NCBI GenBank assembly: GCA_963753615.1
Contig: CAVWCW010000008.1
Coordinates: 124,001 to 188,000, forward strand
Length of the DNA: 64,000 nucleotides
Source of the DNA: CAVWCW01 sp963753615
Lineage (GTDB): Bacteria; Pseudomonadota; Gammaproteobacteria; Chromatiales; Chromatiaceae
Direction: 5' to 3'
In this document: positions 50,855 to 59,624 of the stretch, in pieces
How positions within the stretch are numbered: the first letter of the stretch is position 1
Layout: each line of letters opens with the position of its first letter
Position numbers and translations under genes: made by a program
Notes under the pieces: model-generated
Told to the model about the DNA's origin: nothing
What the model saw: the letters and a program-made list of their open reading frames with translations, nothing else
The model's database searches: none

Positions 50855-51673
50855 TCAGGCCGCTGCGGCCAAATCCCTAATGTCTCGCAGGTCTTCCAGC
50901 AACTGGGCAAGGGGGGGCAGGCTGTTGGTCGGCTCCAGCATGGTGCTGACCGGGGCGATAAGGTCCAGGGCACTCTGGAAAAAGCGCCAGACGGGATTCT
51001 CTGCCGCCGGCAATTCCCCCGGATCGGGTCGGCTGCCCAGGTGCAGTTGGCAGATGCGCTCTGCGGGCAGGCGCGCCAGCAGGTCCATCGGGTCGCGGCG
51101 CTGGGCGAGGGCGGAAAGATAGAGGTTGTCGAGGTCGAGCAGGATCAGGGAGTCCGACCCCTCCGCCACTTCCGCGATGAAGGTCCAGTCGTCCATCTCC
51201 TCGATGCCCGCCGCCGCGGGCTGTGGAATGTTCTCCAGCAGTAGCGGGCGTTCCAGGCGTTGTCGCACCTCGCGGATGCGTGGCAACAGGTGCGCAACGC
51301 TGGCGCGGGTGCGGGGCAGGGGGCTGAGATCCAGTGCGTGTCCCTCGCGCCTGGGGCCGCTGCAGAGATGATCGGAAACCCAGGGTGCCCGCAGTTGCTC
51401 GGCGAGGGCCTTGAGGCGGGTCAGATATTCCAGGTCCAGCGGCCCGGCATCGCCTATGCCCAAAGACATCCCATGCAGCACCAGGGGTAGCCGCTCGCGA
51501 AGTTGCTCCAGGGATTGGAGTTCCGCCGGCGAAGCCTGGAGCCAGTTGTCGGAGATGATCTCCAGCCAATCTACCGCCGGTTCGTCCCGCAGGATCGGCC
51601 CGATGAATTCCCGCTGCAGACGCAGCCCGTAGCCAAGATAGGGGCAGGTGCCGTGGGTGCCTCCGTCGCCCAT
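50855..51673 (-). CDS. DUF692 family protein (MNIO, multinuclear non-heme iron oxidative enzyme family)
   Basis: A 272-residue TIM-barrel type protein with the family start LGYGLRLQREFIGPILRDEP, AVDWLEIISDNWL, LVLHGMSLGIG, APWVSDHLC, ERPLLLENIPQP, LDLDNLYLSALAQRRDP and ICQLHLGS. His, Asp, Glu and Asn residues in these blocks are the iron ligands of the MNIO family, which modify Cys or other residues in ribosomal peptides (BufB and relatives). No DUF2063 partner and no Cys-rich precursor gene is visible next to it. The nearest gene is the convergent EF-hand repeat protein. ATG 51673 follows AAGAGG. Substrate unknown. Confidence 0.85.
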   Translation of the reverse strand: MGDGGTHGTCPYLGYGLRLQREFIGPILRDEPAVDWLEIISDNWLQASPAELQSLEQLRERLPLVLHGMSLGIGDAGPLDLEYLTRLKALAEQLRAPWVSDHLCSGPRREGHALDLSPLPRTRASVAHLLPRIREVRQRLERPLLLENIPQPAAAGIEEMDDWTFIAEVAEGSDSLILLDLDNLYLSALAQRRDPMDLLARLPAERICQLHLGSRPDPGELPAAENPVWRFFQSALDLIAPVSTMLEPTNSLPPLAQLLEDLRDIRDLAAAA

Positions 51674-51911
51674 GCCGAATCCTCTTGCCGCCGAGCGGCA
51701 CCGTGATGAAGTAATGGGAGAAAATACCGCGCAGCGTCGGGTGGGGCAAGCGATTGCTTAAAGGGAACGTCGGCGCTCAGCGTTTGCCGTGCGGCTCAGG
51801 TCATCAAGCCCTGCTCAATCGCCCCGAACGATCGACGGTGAAGACTGCTGGTAAAAGGGTTTATAGCCAGCCTGTAATAACCGGGCGGCAGTTCGCGTCA
51901 GCGTTTCCGCG

Positions 51912-52775
51912 TTAATGCAGCAGATTGAACATGCGGTTGCGGTAGCGTTTGACCAGCTCGCCGCTGCCGCCCAGGATATCGAATACCGCCAGCAGCCCCT
52001 TGCGGGCGGCGTCATCGCCGTAGGCTCGGTCTTTTTGCATCAGCGCAAGCAGCTGCGCCAGGGCGTTCTCGTAGTCGCCGTCCATTACCCGGTGGGCGGC
52101 CAGCTGGTAGATGGTCTGGGAGTCCGCCGTGCCGTTCTGCAGGCGCTGTTGGAGTTCGGCTGGCGCCGGTGCCTGCTCGGTGATCCGGTCGAACAGGATC
52201 TGGGCCCGCAGCGCCCGCGTCTCCGGTTCGTCCTGCTGGTCCAGTGGCAGTCGCTCCAGGGCCTGCTCCGCTTGATCGAAATGCCCCAGGGTGGCGCTGA
52301 CCCGGGCAAAGGCGAGCTGAGTACGGGGGTTGTCCGGGTCTTCCGCCAAAGCCTGCTCGACGAGCTGCTGGGCGCCGTCGCCGTCGCCTTGGCGCAGCAG
52401 TTGCTGGGCCTGTTCCACCAAGTCGTCGGAAGGCCGAGGCAGGTGGGGCTCGAGGAAGCGGCGAATCTCCGATTCCGGCAAGGCCCCCATGAACTGGTCC
52501 ACCGGCTGGCCGTCCTTGAACAGTTGCACCGTGGGCAGGCTGCGGATGCCGAACTGGGCCGCCAACTCCCGCTCCTCTTCGGTATTCACCTTGGCCAACA
52601 GGAAGGCGCCTTGGTACTCCTCCGCCAGCTTCGCCAACACCGGCATCAGCGTCTGACAAGGGCTGCACCAGTCGGCCCAGAAGTCGACCAGTACGGGCGT
52701 GCTTCGGGATGTCGCCAGGACGGTTTCGGCGAAGTCCTGGGCGGTGACGTTTACGATGTAGGGGGAGTCGGCCAT
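51912..52775 (-). CDS. CnoX-type thioredoxin/TPR protein
   Basis: A 287-residue protein with an N-terminal thioredoxin domain (PVLVDFWADWCSPCQTLMPV, IRSLPTVQLFKDG) and a TPR-like C-terminal half (EQAQQLLRQGDGDGAQQLVE, LAFARVSATLGHFDQAEQAL). This is the YbbN/CnoX architecture, a chaperone-like redox protein that hands oxidised proteins to GroEL or DnaK. Unlike the E. coli protein, which has SxxC, this one keeps a full CSPC pair, as in the redox-active CnoX of other bacteria. Divergent from trxC. Confidence 0.9.
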   Translation of the reverse strand: MADSPYIVNVTAQDFAETVLATSRSTPVLVDFWADWCSPCQTLMPVLAKLAEEYQGAFLLAKVNTEEERELAAQFGIRSLPTVQLFKDGQPVDQFMGALPESEIRRFLEPHLPRPSDDLVEQAQQLLRQGDGDGAQQLVEQALAEDPDNPRTQLAFARVSATLGHFDQAEQALERLPLDQQDEPETRALRAQILFDRITEQAPAPAELQQRLQNGTADSQTIYQLAAHRVMDGDYENALAQLLALMQKDRAYGDDAARKGLLAVFDILGGSGELVKRYRNRMFNLLH

Positions 52776-52937
52776 GGGGAGGATCCTGGGGTCTGCTGCT
52801 TGCGATGATTTTCTGGTGCGGGAGAGATATGGGGGCGGCAGCGAGCCATGACAAGCGGCGGCGGCGCTTGAAAACCGGACTTCGGGCCCGGAAATAGTAA
52901 GACAATTCTATTCAGCGATCGAGGCAAAGGTTGAGCC

Positions 52938-53372
52938 ATGAGCGATTCCCTACATATCGTCTGCCCCCATTGCCAGGGGGTGAATCGGGTGCCGGCCCCC
53001 AAGCTGGGGGACGGGGCCAAATGCGGCCGCTGTCACCGGGCCCTGTTCGACGCCCGCCCGCTGGAGGTGGACGAAGCCGGCTTCGCCCGCCACGCGCAGC
53101 GCGACGAGATCCCCCTGCTGGTGGATTTCTGGGCCCCCTGGTGCGGGCCGTGCAAGATGATGGCGCCCTTTCTCGAGCAGGCTGCGGCCGAACTCGAACC
53201 CAGGGTGCGGGTGTTGAAGGTGAATACCGAGGTGGCGCCCAGTCTGAGCCGGCAATACGGTATCCGCAGCATCCCGACCCTGATGCTGCTGCGAAACGGG
53301 CGCGAGGTTGCCCGCCAAGCCGGGGCTATGGACCTGAGATCCCTTTTGGGCTGGACCCGGCAACATCTATAA
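52938..53372 (+). CDS. trxC: Thioredoxin 2 (zinc-ribbon thioredoxin)
   Basis: A 144-residue thioredoxin with an N-terminal zinc-binding segment carrying CPHC and CGRC pairs (residues about 9-32), then the thioredoxin fold with active site WCGPC near residue 70 and the cis-Pro loop IRSIPTLML. TrxC reduces cytoplasmic disulfides, often under oxidative stress. ATG 52938 starts MSDSLHIVCPHC. The divergent intergenic region (52776-52937) shared with the CnoX gene shows no OxyR site I can recognise. Confidence 0.93.
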   Translation: MSDSLHIVCPHCQGVNRVPAPKLGDGAKCGRCHRALFDARPLEVDEAGFARHAQRDEIPLLVDFWAPWCGPCKMMAPFLEQAAAELEPRVRVLKVNTEVAPSLSRQYGIRSIPTLMLLRNGREVARQAGAMDLRSLLGWTRQHL

Positions 53373-53579
53373 GCTGCCGTCGCCCTTGGGCGCGGTCGCG
53401 CATAGACAGGGCCGAAGCCGATACTTTAGAATCGTGCGCACCTTGCGCCGGGACCTGGCGCCGAAGCATCCGCTGTCGTGCAGCAGCGGGCGGCGGCGTC
53501 CCCCGGCATTTCCCCATACACGCTAAGGATTGGGTCAATCCGATCCACGCCCTGGTGTCTGCGCGAAACGGAGGTTTCC

Positions 53580-54725
53580 TTGAAACGGCCTGCACTGCTA
53601 GCCCTGGAAGACGGCTCCCTGTTCTTTGGAGAGGCGATTGGTGGCGATGGCCAAACGGTGGGGGAGGTGGTGTTCAATACCGCCATGACCGGCTATCAGG
53701 AGATCCTCACCGACCCCTCGTACAGCCAGCAGATCGTGACCCTCACCTATCCTCACATCGGCAACACCGGGGCCAATGCGGATGACGAAGAGTCCTCCCA
53801 TGTCCACGCTGCCGGGCTGATCATCCGCGACCTTCCGATGCTTGCCAGCAACTGGCGCAGCCAGATGACCCTGGACCAGTACCTCGCCAAGCACGGGGTG
53901 GTGGCCATCGCCGGCATCGACACCCGGCGCCTGACCCGAATCCTGCGCGAAAAGGGGGCCCAGAACGGGTGCATCCTGGCCGGCTCGGAGCTGGATCAGG
54001 AGCAGGCCCTGGCGGCGGCGCGGGCCTTTCCCGGGCTCAAGGGCATGGATTTGGCCAAGGTGGTGAGCACCCAGTCTCCCTACGAGTGGGCTCAGGGCAC
54101 CTGGAGCCTGGAGCAGGGCGTGCCGGAGGCACTGCACCCGATCGAAGAGCGGCTGCCTCGCCACGTGGTGGCCTACGATTACGGCATCAAGCGCAATATC
54201 CTGCGCATGCTCGTGGACCGCGGTTGCCGGGTCACTGTGGTGCCGGCCCAGATGCCGGCGGATCAGGTATTGGCCTTGCAGCCGGACGGGGTATTCCTTT
54301 CCAACGGCCCGGGCGATCCGGAGCCCTGCGACTATGCGATCGATGCGATCGGGCAGATCCTCGAGACCGGGGTGCCGGTGTTCGGTATCTGCCTCGGCCA
54401 CCAGCTGCTGGCGCTGGCCAGCGGCGCCCGCACGGTGAAGATGAAGTTCGGCCACCACGGGGCCAATCACCCGGTGCAGGATCTGGGCTCGAAGGTGGTG
54501 ATGATCAGCAGCCAGAACCACGGCTTCGCGGTGGACGAGGATAGTCTGCCGGATTACCTTCGGGCCACCCATCGGTCGCTGTTCGACGGCTCGTTGCAGG
54601 GTATTCACCGCTCGGACCGTCCGGCGTTCGGCTTTCAGGGCCATCCCGAGGCGAGCCCGGGCCCTCACGATGTGGCGCCGGTGTTCGACCATTTCATCGA
54701 CCTGATGCAGCAGGGACAGGACTGA
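53580..54725 (+). CDS. carA: Carbamoyl-phosphate synthase small subunit
   Basis: A 381-residue glutamine amidotransferase subunit. It has the N-terminal small-subunit domain (ALEDGSLFFGEAIGG, NTAMTGYQEILTDPSYSQQI) and the class I GATase with nucleophile Cys271 in FGICLGHQLLAL and the catalytic FGHHGANHPVQD and GFQGHPEASPGPHD. It supplies ammonia from glutamine to CarB. The start is TTG 53580 with ACGGAGG five bases upstream; an in-frame codon at 53478 has no such site. First gene of the carAB-greA run. Confidence 0.94.
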   Translation: MKRPALLALEDGSLFFGEAIGGDGQTVGEVVFNTAMTGYQEILTDPSYSQQIVTLTYPHIGNTGANADDEESSHVHAAGLIIRDLPMLASNWRSQMTLDQYLAKHGVVAIAGIDTRRLTRILREKGAQNGCILAGSELDQEQALAAARAFPGLKGMDLAKVVSTQSPYEWAQGTWSLEQGVPEALHPIEERLPRHVVAYDYGIKRNILRMLVDRGCRVTVVPAQMPADQVLALQPDGVFLSNGPGDPEPCDYAIDAIGQILETGVPVFGICLGHQLLALASGARTVKMKFGHHGANHPVQDLGSKVVMISSQNHGFAVDEDSLPDYLRATHRSLFDGSLQGIHRSDRPAFGFQGHPEASPGPHDVAPVFDHFIDLMQQGQD

Positions 54726-54786
54726 GCCCAGCGCCTGCCGCGGCAGGTGCCCTCGCGCAACCACAATAGCAATTGCCGGAACTATC

Positions 54787-57700
54787 ATGCCGAAGCGTAC
54801 AGATATCCACAGCGTTTTGATCATCGGGGCGGGCCCGATCGTCATCGGCCAAGCCTGTGAGTTCGATTACTCTGGGGCCCAGGCCTGCAAGGCCTTGCGG
54901 GAGGAGGGCTTTCGAGTGGTCCTGGTCAACTCCAACCCGGCCACCATCATGACCGACCCGGATAGCGCCGACGCGGTGTACGTGGAGCCCATCAACTGGC
55001 GCACCCTGGAGCGGGTCATCGCCAAGGAGCGTCCAGATGTGCTGCTGCCCACCATGGGCGGTCAGACAGCACTCAATTGCGCCCTCGACCTGGTGCGCGA
55101 AGGGGTGCTGGAGCGCTACGGGGTGGAGATGATCGGGGCCACCCGCGAGGCCATCGACAAGGCCGAGGACCGGGACCTGTTCCGCCAGGCGATGCGCAAG
55201 ATCGGCCTCGACATGCCCGTATCCGCCATTGCTCACAACATGGAAGATGCCCACCGGGCGCTGTCCGAAGTGGGTTTTCCGACCATTATCCGGCCGTCTT
55301 TCACCATGGGCGGCAGCGGCGGCGGCATTGCCTACAACCAGGAGGAGTTCGTCGAGATCTGCGAGCGCGGCCTGGACCTGTCGCCCACCAGCGAACTGCT
55401 GATCGAGGAATCCATCATCGGCTGGAAAGAGTACGAGATGGAGGTGGTGCGCGATCACAAGGACAACTGCATCATCATCTGCTCAATCGAGAATCTGGAC
55501 CCCATGGGGGTGCACACCGGCGACTCCATTACGGTTGCCCCGGCCCAGACCCTGACCGACAAGGAATACCAGATCATGCGCGACGCCTCGCTGGCGGTGC
55601 TGCGCGAGATCGGCGTCGATACCGGCGGCTCCAACGTGCAGTTCGCGGTCAATCCCGACAACGGGCGCCTGATCATTATCGAGATGAACCCGCGGGTGTC
55701 GCGTTCTTCGGCCCTGGCCTCGAAGGCCACCGGCTTCCCGATCGCCAAGGTGGCTGCGAAGCTGGCGGTGGGTTATACCCTGGACGAGCTTAGGAACGAG
55801 ATCACCGGCGGTGCCACCCCGGCCAGCTTCGAACCGAGCATTGATTATGTGGTCACCAAGGTGCCGCGCTTCGCGTTCGAGAAGTTCCCCCAGGCCGATG
55901 CCCGACTCACCACCCAGATGAAATCGGTGGGGGAGGTGATGGCCATTGGGCGCACCTTCCAGGAGTCCCTGCAAAAGGCGTTGCGGGGGCTGGAGACCGA
56001 CAAGTACGGCTTGGACGAAATCCTCGACCTGGCCCGCGACGATGTCATGGACGTGCTGCGCCGGGAGCTGCGCCAGCCCGGGGCCGAGCGCCTTTGGTAC
56101 CTGGCCGACGCCTTCCGCTACGGCCTGAGCCTCGAAGACGTCCACGAGCTCTGCCGCGTCGATCCCTGGTTCCTGATCCAGATCCAGGACCTGGTTAACA
56201 CCGAGGCCGAGATCCGCGAACAGGGCCTCGGCGCCCTCGACCGGGAGCGCCTGCTGGCGCTCAAGCGCAAGGGCTTTTCCGACCGGCGCCTGGCCCGGCT
56301 GGTGGACAGCAGCGAGCAGGCCCTGCGCGAGCTGCGCCGCAAATGCGGCGTGCGCCCGGTCTACAAGCGGGTGGACACCTGCGCCGCGGAGTTTGCTACC
56401 GACACCGCCTATATGTACTCCACCTATGAGGAGGAGTGCGAGGCCGCCCCGTCCGAGCGCAAGAAGATCATGGTGCTTGGCGGCGGGCCGAACCGGATCG
56501 GCCAGGGTATCGAGTTCGATTATTGCTGCGTGCATGCCGCGTTCGCCATGCGCGAAGACGGCTACGAGACCATTATGGTCAACTGCAACCCGGAGACCGT
56601 GTCAACCGACTACGATACCTCCGACCGGCTGTATTTCGAGCCCCTGACCCTGGAAGACGTACTGGAAATTATCGACAAAGAGCAGCCTGAAGGGGTGATC
56701 GTGCAGTTCGGGGGCCAGACCCCGCTCAAGCTGGCGCGGGACCTGGAGGCCGCGGGCGCCCCGATCATCGGGACTACCCCGGATTCCATCGACTTGGCGG
56801 AGGACCGCGAGCGCTTTCAGCAGATGCTGCACAAATTGGGTCTGCACCAGCCCCCCAACCGCACCGCCCGCGAGCAGGAAGAGGCGGTGCGTCTGGCCGA
56901 GGAGATCGGATACCCGCTGGTGGTGCGTCCCTCCTACGTGCTCGGGGGGCGGGCCATGGAAATCGTCTACAATGAGACCGACCTGCGCAACTATATGGGC
57001 TATGCGGTCAAGGTATCCAATGAATCGCCGGTACTGCTTGACCGATTTCTCGACGACGCGATAGAGGTGGATGTGGACGCCATCTGCGACGGCGAAGCCG
57101 TGCTGATCGGCGGCATTATGGAACATATCGAGCAGGCCGGTGTCCACTCGGGAGATTCCGCCTGCTCTCTCCCCCTATACCCTGTCGCCCGCCCAGCAGG
57201 ATCGGATGCGCGAGCAAATGGCGAAGATGGCCAGGGAATTGGGGGTGGTCGGGCTGATGAACACCCAGTTTGCGATCCAGGACAACCGGATTTACGTGCT
57301 GGAGGTGAACCCCCGGGCCTCGCGGACGGTGCCGTTCGTTTCCAAAGCCACCGGCGTGCCTCTGGCAAAGTTGGCGGCGCGCTGCATGGCGGGCACCAGC
57401 TTGGCGGAGCAGGGTGTGACCAGGGAGCGGGTGCCGAGCTTCTACTTCGTTAAGGAGGCGGTGTTCCCCTTTGTCAAGTTCCCCGGCGTGGATACTGTGC
57501 TGGGGCCGGAGATGAAGTCAACCGGCGAGGTGATGGGCGTGGGCCAGACCTTCGGCGAGGCCTATGCCAAAGCGGTGGACGGGGTCGGACAGCCGCTGCC
57601 GCGGGGCGGCAAGGCCCTGCTCAGCGTGCGCGATGCGGACAAGCCGCGCCTGGCCCAGGTAGCGCAAGACCTGGCGGCGCTCGGCTTCGAGCTTTTCGGC

Positions 57701-58006
57701 ACCGCCCGTTCGGCCCAGGTGGCCCTGGACATTGGGCTGCCGTGCACTCGGGTCAACAAGGTCAACGAAGGGCGTCCGCATATCGTGGACATGATCAAGA
57801 ACAACGAATTCAACTTGATCGTGAATACCACCGAGGGTAAGAAGGCGATTCTGGATTCGGCGGAGATCCGACGTGCCGCGCTGCAGCACAAGGTGGCCTA
57901 CACTACTACCATAGCTGGGGCCGAGGCCACCTGCATGGCGCTTAAGCACCTGGACTCCCAGACGGTGCACTCTTTGCAGGATCTGTACCGAACTGCGGGC
58001 GAATAG
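54787..58006 (+). pseudogene. carB: Carbamoyl-phosphate synthase large subunit, one frameshift (probably intact)
   Basis: Two frames together give a complete CarB of normal length (about 1073 residues). The first ATP-grasp half (LIIGAGPIVIGQACEFDYSG, FTMGGSGGGIAYN) and most of the second (IMVLGGGPNRIGQGIEFDYC, VLGGRAMEIVYNE) are in frame from ATG 54787. At about 57166-57172 the frame shifts inside CTCTCCCCCTAT, and the ending (AQQDRMREQMAKMARELGVV, LEVNPRASRTVPFVSKATGV, the allosteric domain and C-terminal LKHLDSQTVHSLQDLY) continues in another frame to 58006. Two missing C in that run would restore SLPPYTL. Since carbamoyl phosphate is needed for pyrimidines and arginine, error is the likelier cause. 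Confidence 0.9.
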
Positions 58007-58073
58007 GGGCCCCGACCCGCGGGCGGGCGGTGGATTCGACGATCAGTCAACAATTGAAGCGAGGTATTTGCGG

Positions 58074-58550
58074 ATGAGTAAGGTCCCGCTGACGGTTCGG
58101 GGCGCGGAGAAGCTGCGCAGCGAGCTGGAGAAGCTCAAGAGGACGGAGCGGCCGGCCGTGATCAAGGCCATCGCGGAGGCGCGCGCCCACGGCGACCTCA
58201 AGGAGAACGCGGAATACCACGCCGCGCGCGAGCAGCAAGGCTTTATAGAGGGTCGCATCAAGGATATCGAGGGCAAGCTTTCCCATGCCCAGATCATCGA
58301 TGTAACCAAGCTGCAAGCCGATGGCCGGGTGGTGTTCGGCGCCACGGTCGATGCCTTTGAGGAAGAGACCGGCGACGAGCACAGCTACCGGATCGTGGGC
58401 GACGACGAGGCCGACATCAAGAGCGGGCTAATCTCGGTGAACTCTCCCATGGCGCGGGCTTTCATCGGCAAGTTCGAGGGGGACGTGGCGGTGGTGCAGG
58501 CCCCAAGCGGGGCGCGTCATTTCGAGATCCTGCAGGTGCGCTACGAATAG
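58074..58550 (+). CDS. greA: Transcript cleavage factor GreA
   Basis: A 158-residue protein with the N-terminal coiled coil (KLRSELEKLKRTERPAVIKA, ARAHGDLKENAEYHAAREQQ, containing the acidic tip D-x-x-E) and the C-terminal FKBP-like domain (FGATVDAFEEETGDEHSYRI, ISVNSPMARAFIGK). GreA rescues backtracked RNA polymerase by stimulating transcript cleavage. ATG 58074 has GAGGT upstream. It follows carB by 67 bases, the standard order. Confidence 0.95.
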   Translation: MSKVPLTVRGAEKLRSELEKLKRTERPAVIKAIAEARAHGDLKENAEYHAAREQQGFIEGRIKDIEGKLSHAQIIDVTKLQADGRVVFGATVDAFEEETGDEHSYRIVGDDEADIKSGLISVNSPMARAFIGKFEGDVAVVQAPSGARHFEILQVRYE

Positions 58551-58571
58551 CCCCGCGAGACCGCTTCATTC

Positions 58572-58874
58572 TCAGCTCGGCAGCAGGATGCGCCTTTCCT
58601 TTTTCTGCGGATTGGGGCGATAGAACACGGCCATTTGACCGATACTGAGAATCGTCTCGGCCTCGGCCTGGTCGGCGATAGCGTCGATCATCGGGAGGCG
58701 TTCGGTGCGCCCGGCGCCGGCGAGTTTTACCTTGATGAGTTCGTGGTGGTCCAGGGCGAGGCCGAGCTCGTTGAGCACTCCCTCTGTGAGCCCGGCTTGA
58801 CCCACCGTCACCACCGGCTTGAGGTGATGGGCGAGGCCCCGCAGGTGGCGTTTCTGTCGCTCGGTAAGGCTCAT
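58572..58874 (-). CDS. yhbY: RNA-binding protein YhbY (CRM domain)
   Basis: A 100-residue CRM-domain protein: MSLTERQKRHLRGLAHHLKP, VVTVGQAGLTEGVLNELGLA with the GxxG loop, LDHHELIKVKLAG, and ETILSIGQMAVFYRP. YhbY associates with pre-50S ribosomes. ATG 58874 matches the family start; longer in-frame extensions have no support. It is divergent from rlmE with about 56 bases between, as in other gammaproteobacteria. Confidence 0.93.
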   Translation of the reverse strand: MSLTERQKRHLRGLAHHLKPVVTVGQAGLTEGVLNELGLALDHHELIKVKLAGAGRTERLPMIDAIADQAEAETILSIGQMAVFYRPNPQKKERRILLPS

Positions 58875-58930
58875 AGTGCTCCCGGTCGGTTGTTTGTTAT
58901 ACCGTGGCAAACCACGCATTAGACCCCAAA

Positions 58931-59551
58931 ATGGCGAAAAGCAAAAGCAGCCGACGTTGGCTCGATCGGCATTTCAACGACCCCTACGTCAAGCGCGCCC
59001 AGAGCGAAGGCTACCGGTCCCGCGCCGCCTACAAACTGTTGGAGCTGCAACGGCGCGATCGGCTGTTGCGCCCGGGCCTGCGGGTGGTCGACCTGGGAGC
59101 GGCGCCGGGCGGCTGGTCCCAGGTAGCCAAGCGGTTGGTGGGTGATCAAGGCCAGGTGCTGGCGCTCGATATTCTGCCTATGGACGAGCTACCGGGGGTC
59201 GAGTTCATCTTGGGCGACTTCCGCGAAGACGCGCCGCTGGCAGCGTTGGAGCAGCGCCTGGGGGGCCAACCGGTGGATCTTGTAATCTCCGACATGGCGC
59301 CCAATGTTTCCGGTATGAACGCGGTAGATCAGCCGCGCGCCATGTACCTTTGCGAGCTGGCGTTGGATTTCGCCCGCAAGGTTTTGAAACCGGGCGGGGC
59401 GCTGGTGGTCAAATCGTTTCATGGCGACGGTTTCGACCAGTACGTACGGGACTTGCGGGCGGCCTTTGCCAAGGTGGCGTCGCGCAAACCCCAGGCCTCG
59501 CGCCCACGCAGCCGCGAGGTCTACCTGGTAGCTAGTGGCCGCAAAGTATAG
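58931..59551 (+). CDS. rlmE: 23S rRNA (U2552) 2'-O-methyltransferase
   Basis: A 206-residue FtsJ/RrmJ-type methyltransferase. SAM-binding motif VVDLGAAPGGWSQVAKRL (residues about 56-73) is intact, as are YRSRAAYKLLEL (first catalytic Lys), VDLVISDMAPNVSG (Asp) and the later LVVKSFHGDGF (Lys) and SREVYLVA (Glu), giving the K-D-K-E tetrad. It methylates U2552 in the 50S A-loop. ATG 58931 begins MAKSKSSRRWL. It precedes ftsH, the classic rlmE-ftsH pair. Confidence 0.95.
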   Translation: MAKSKSSRRWLDRHFNDPYVKRAQSEGYRSRAAYKLLELQRRDRLLRPGLRVVDLGAAPGGWSQVAKRLVGDQGQVLALDILPMDELPGVEFILGDFREDAPLAALEQRLGGQPVDLVISDMAPNVSGMNAVDQPRAMYLCELALDFARKVLKPGGALVVKSFHGDGFDQYVRDLRAAFAKVASRKPQASRPRSREVYLVASGRKV

Positions 59552-59624
59552 TAACTTAGCAAAAAGCTGTGTATTCCCGTCCCTAGACGGCTTGGGACGA
59601 CCGCACTGATCGAGGGTCAAGACC

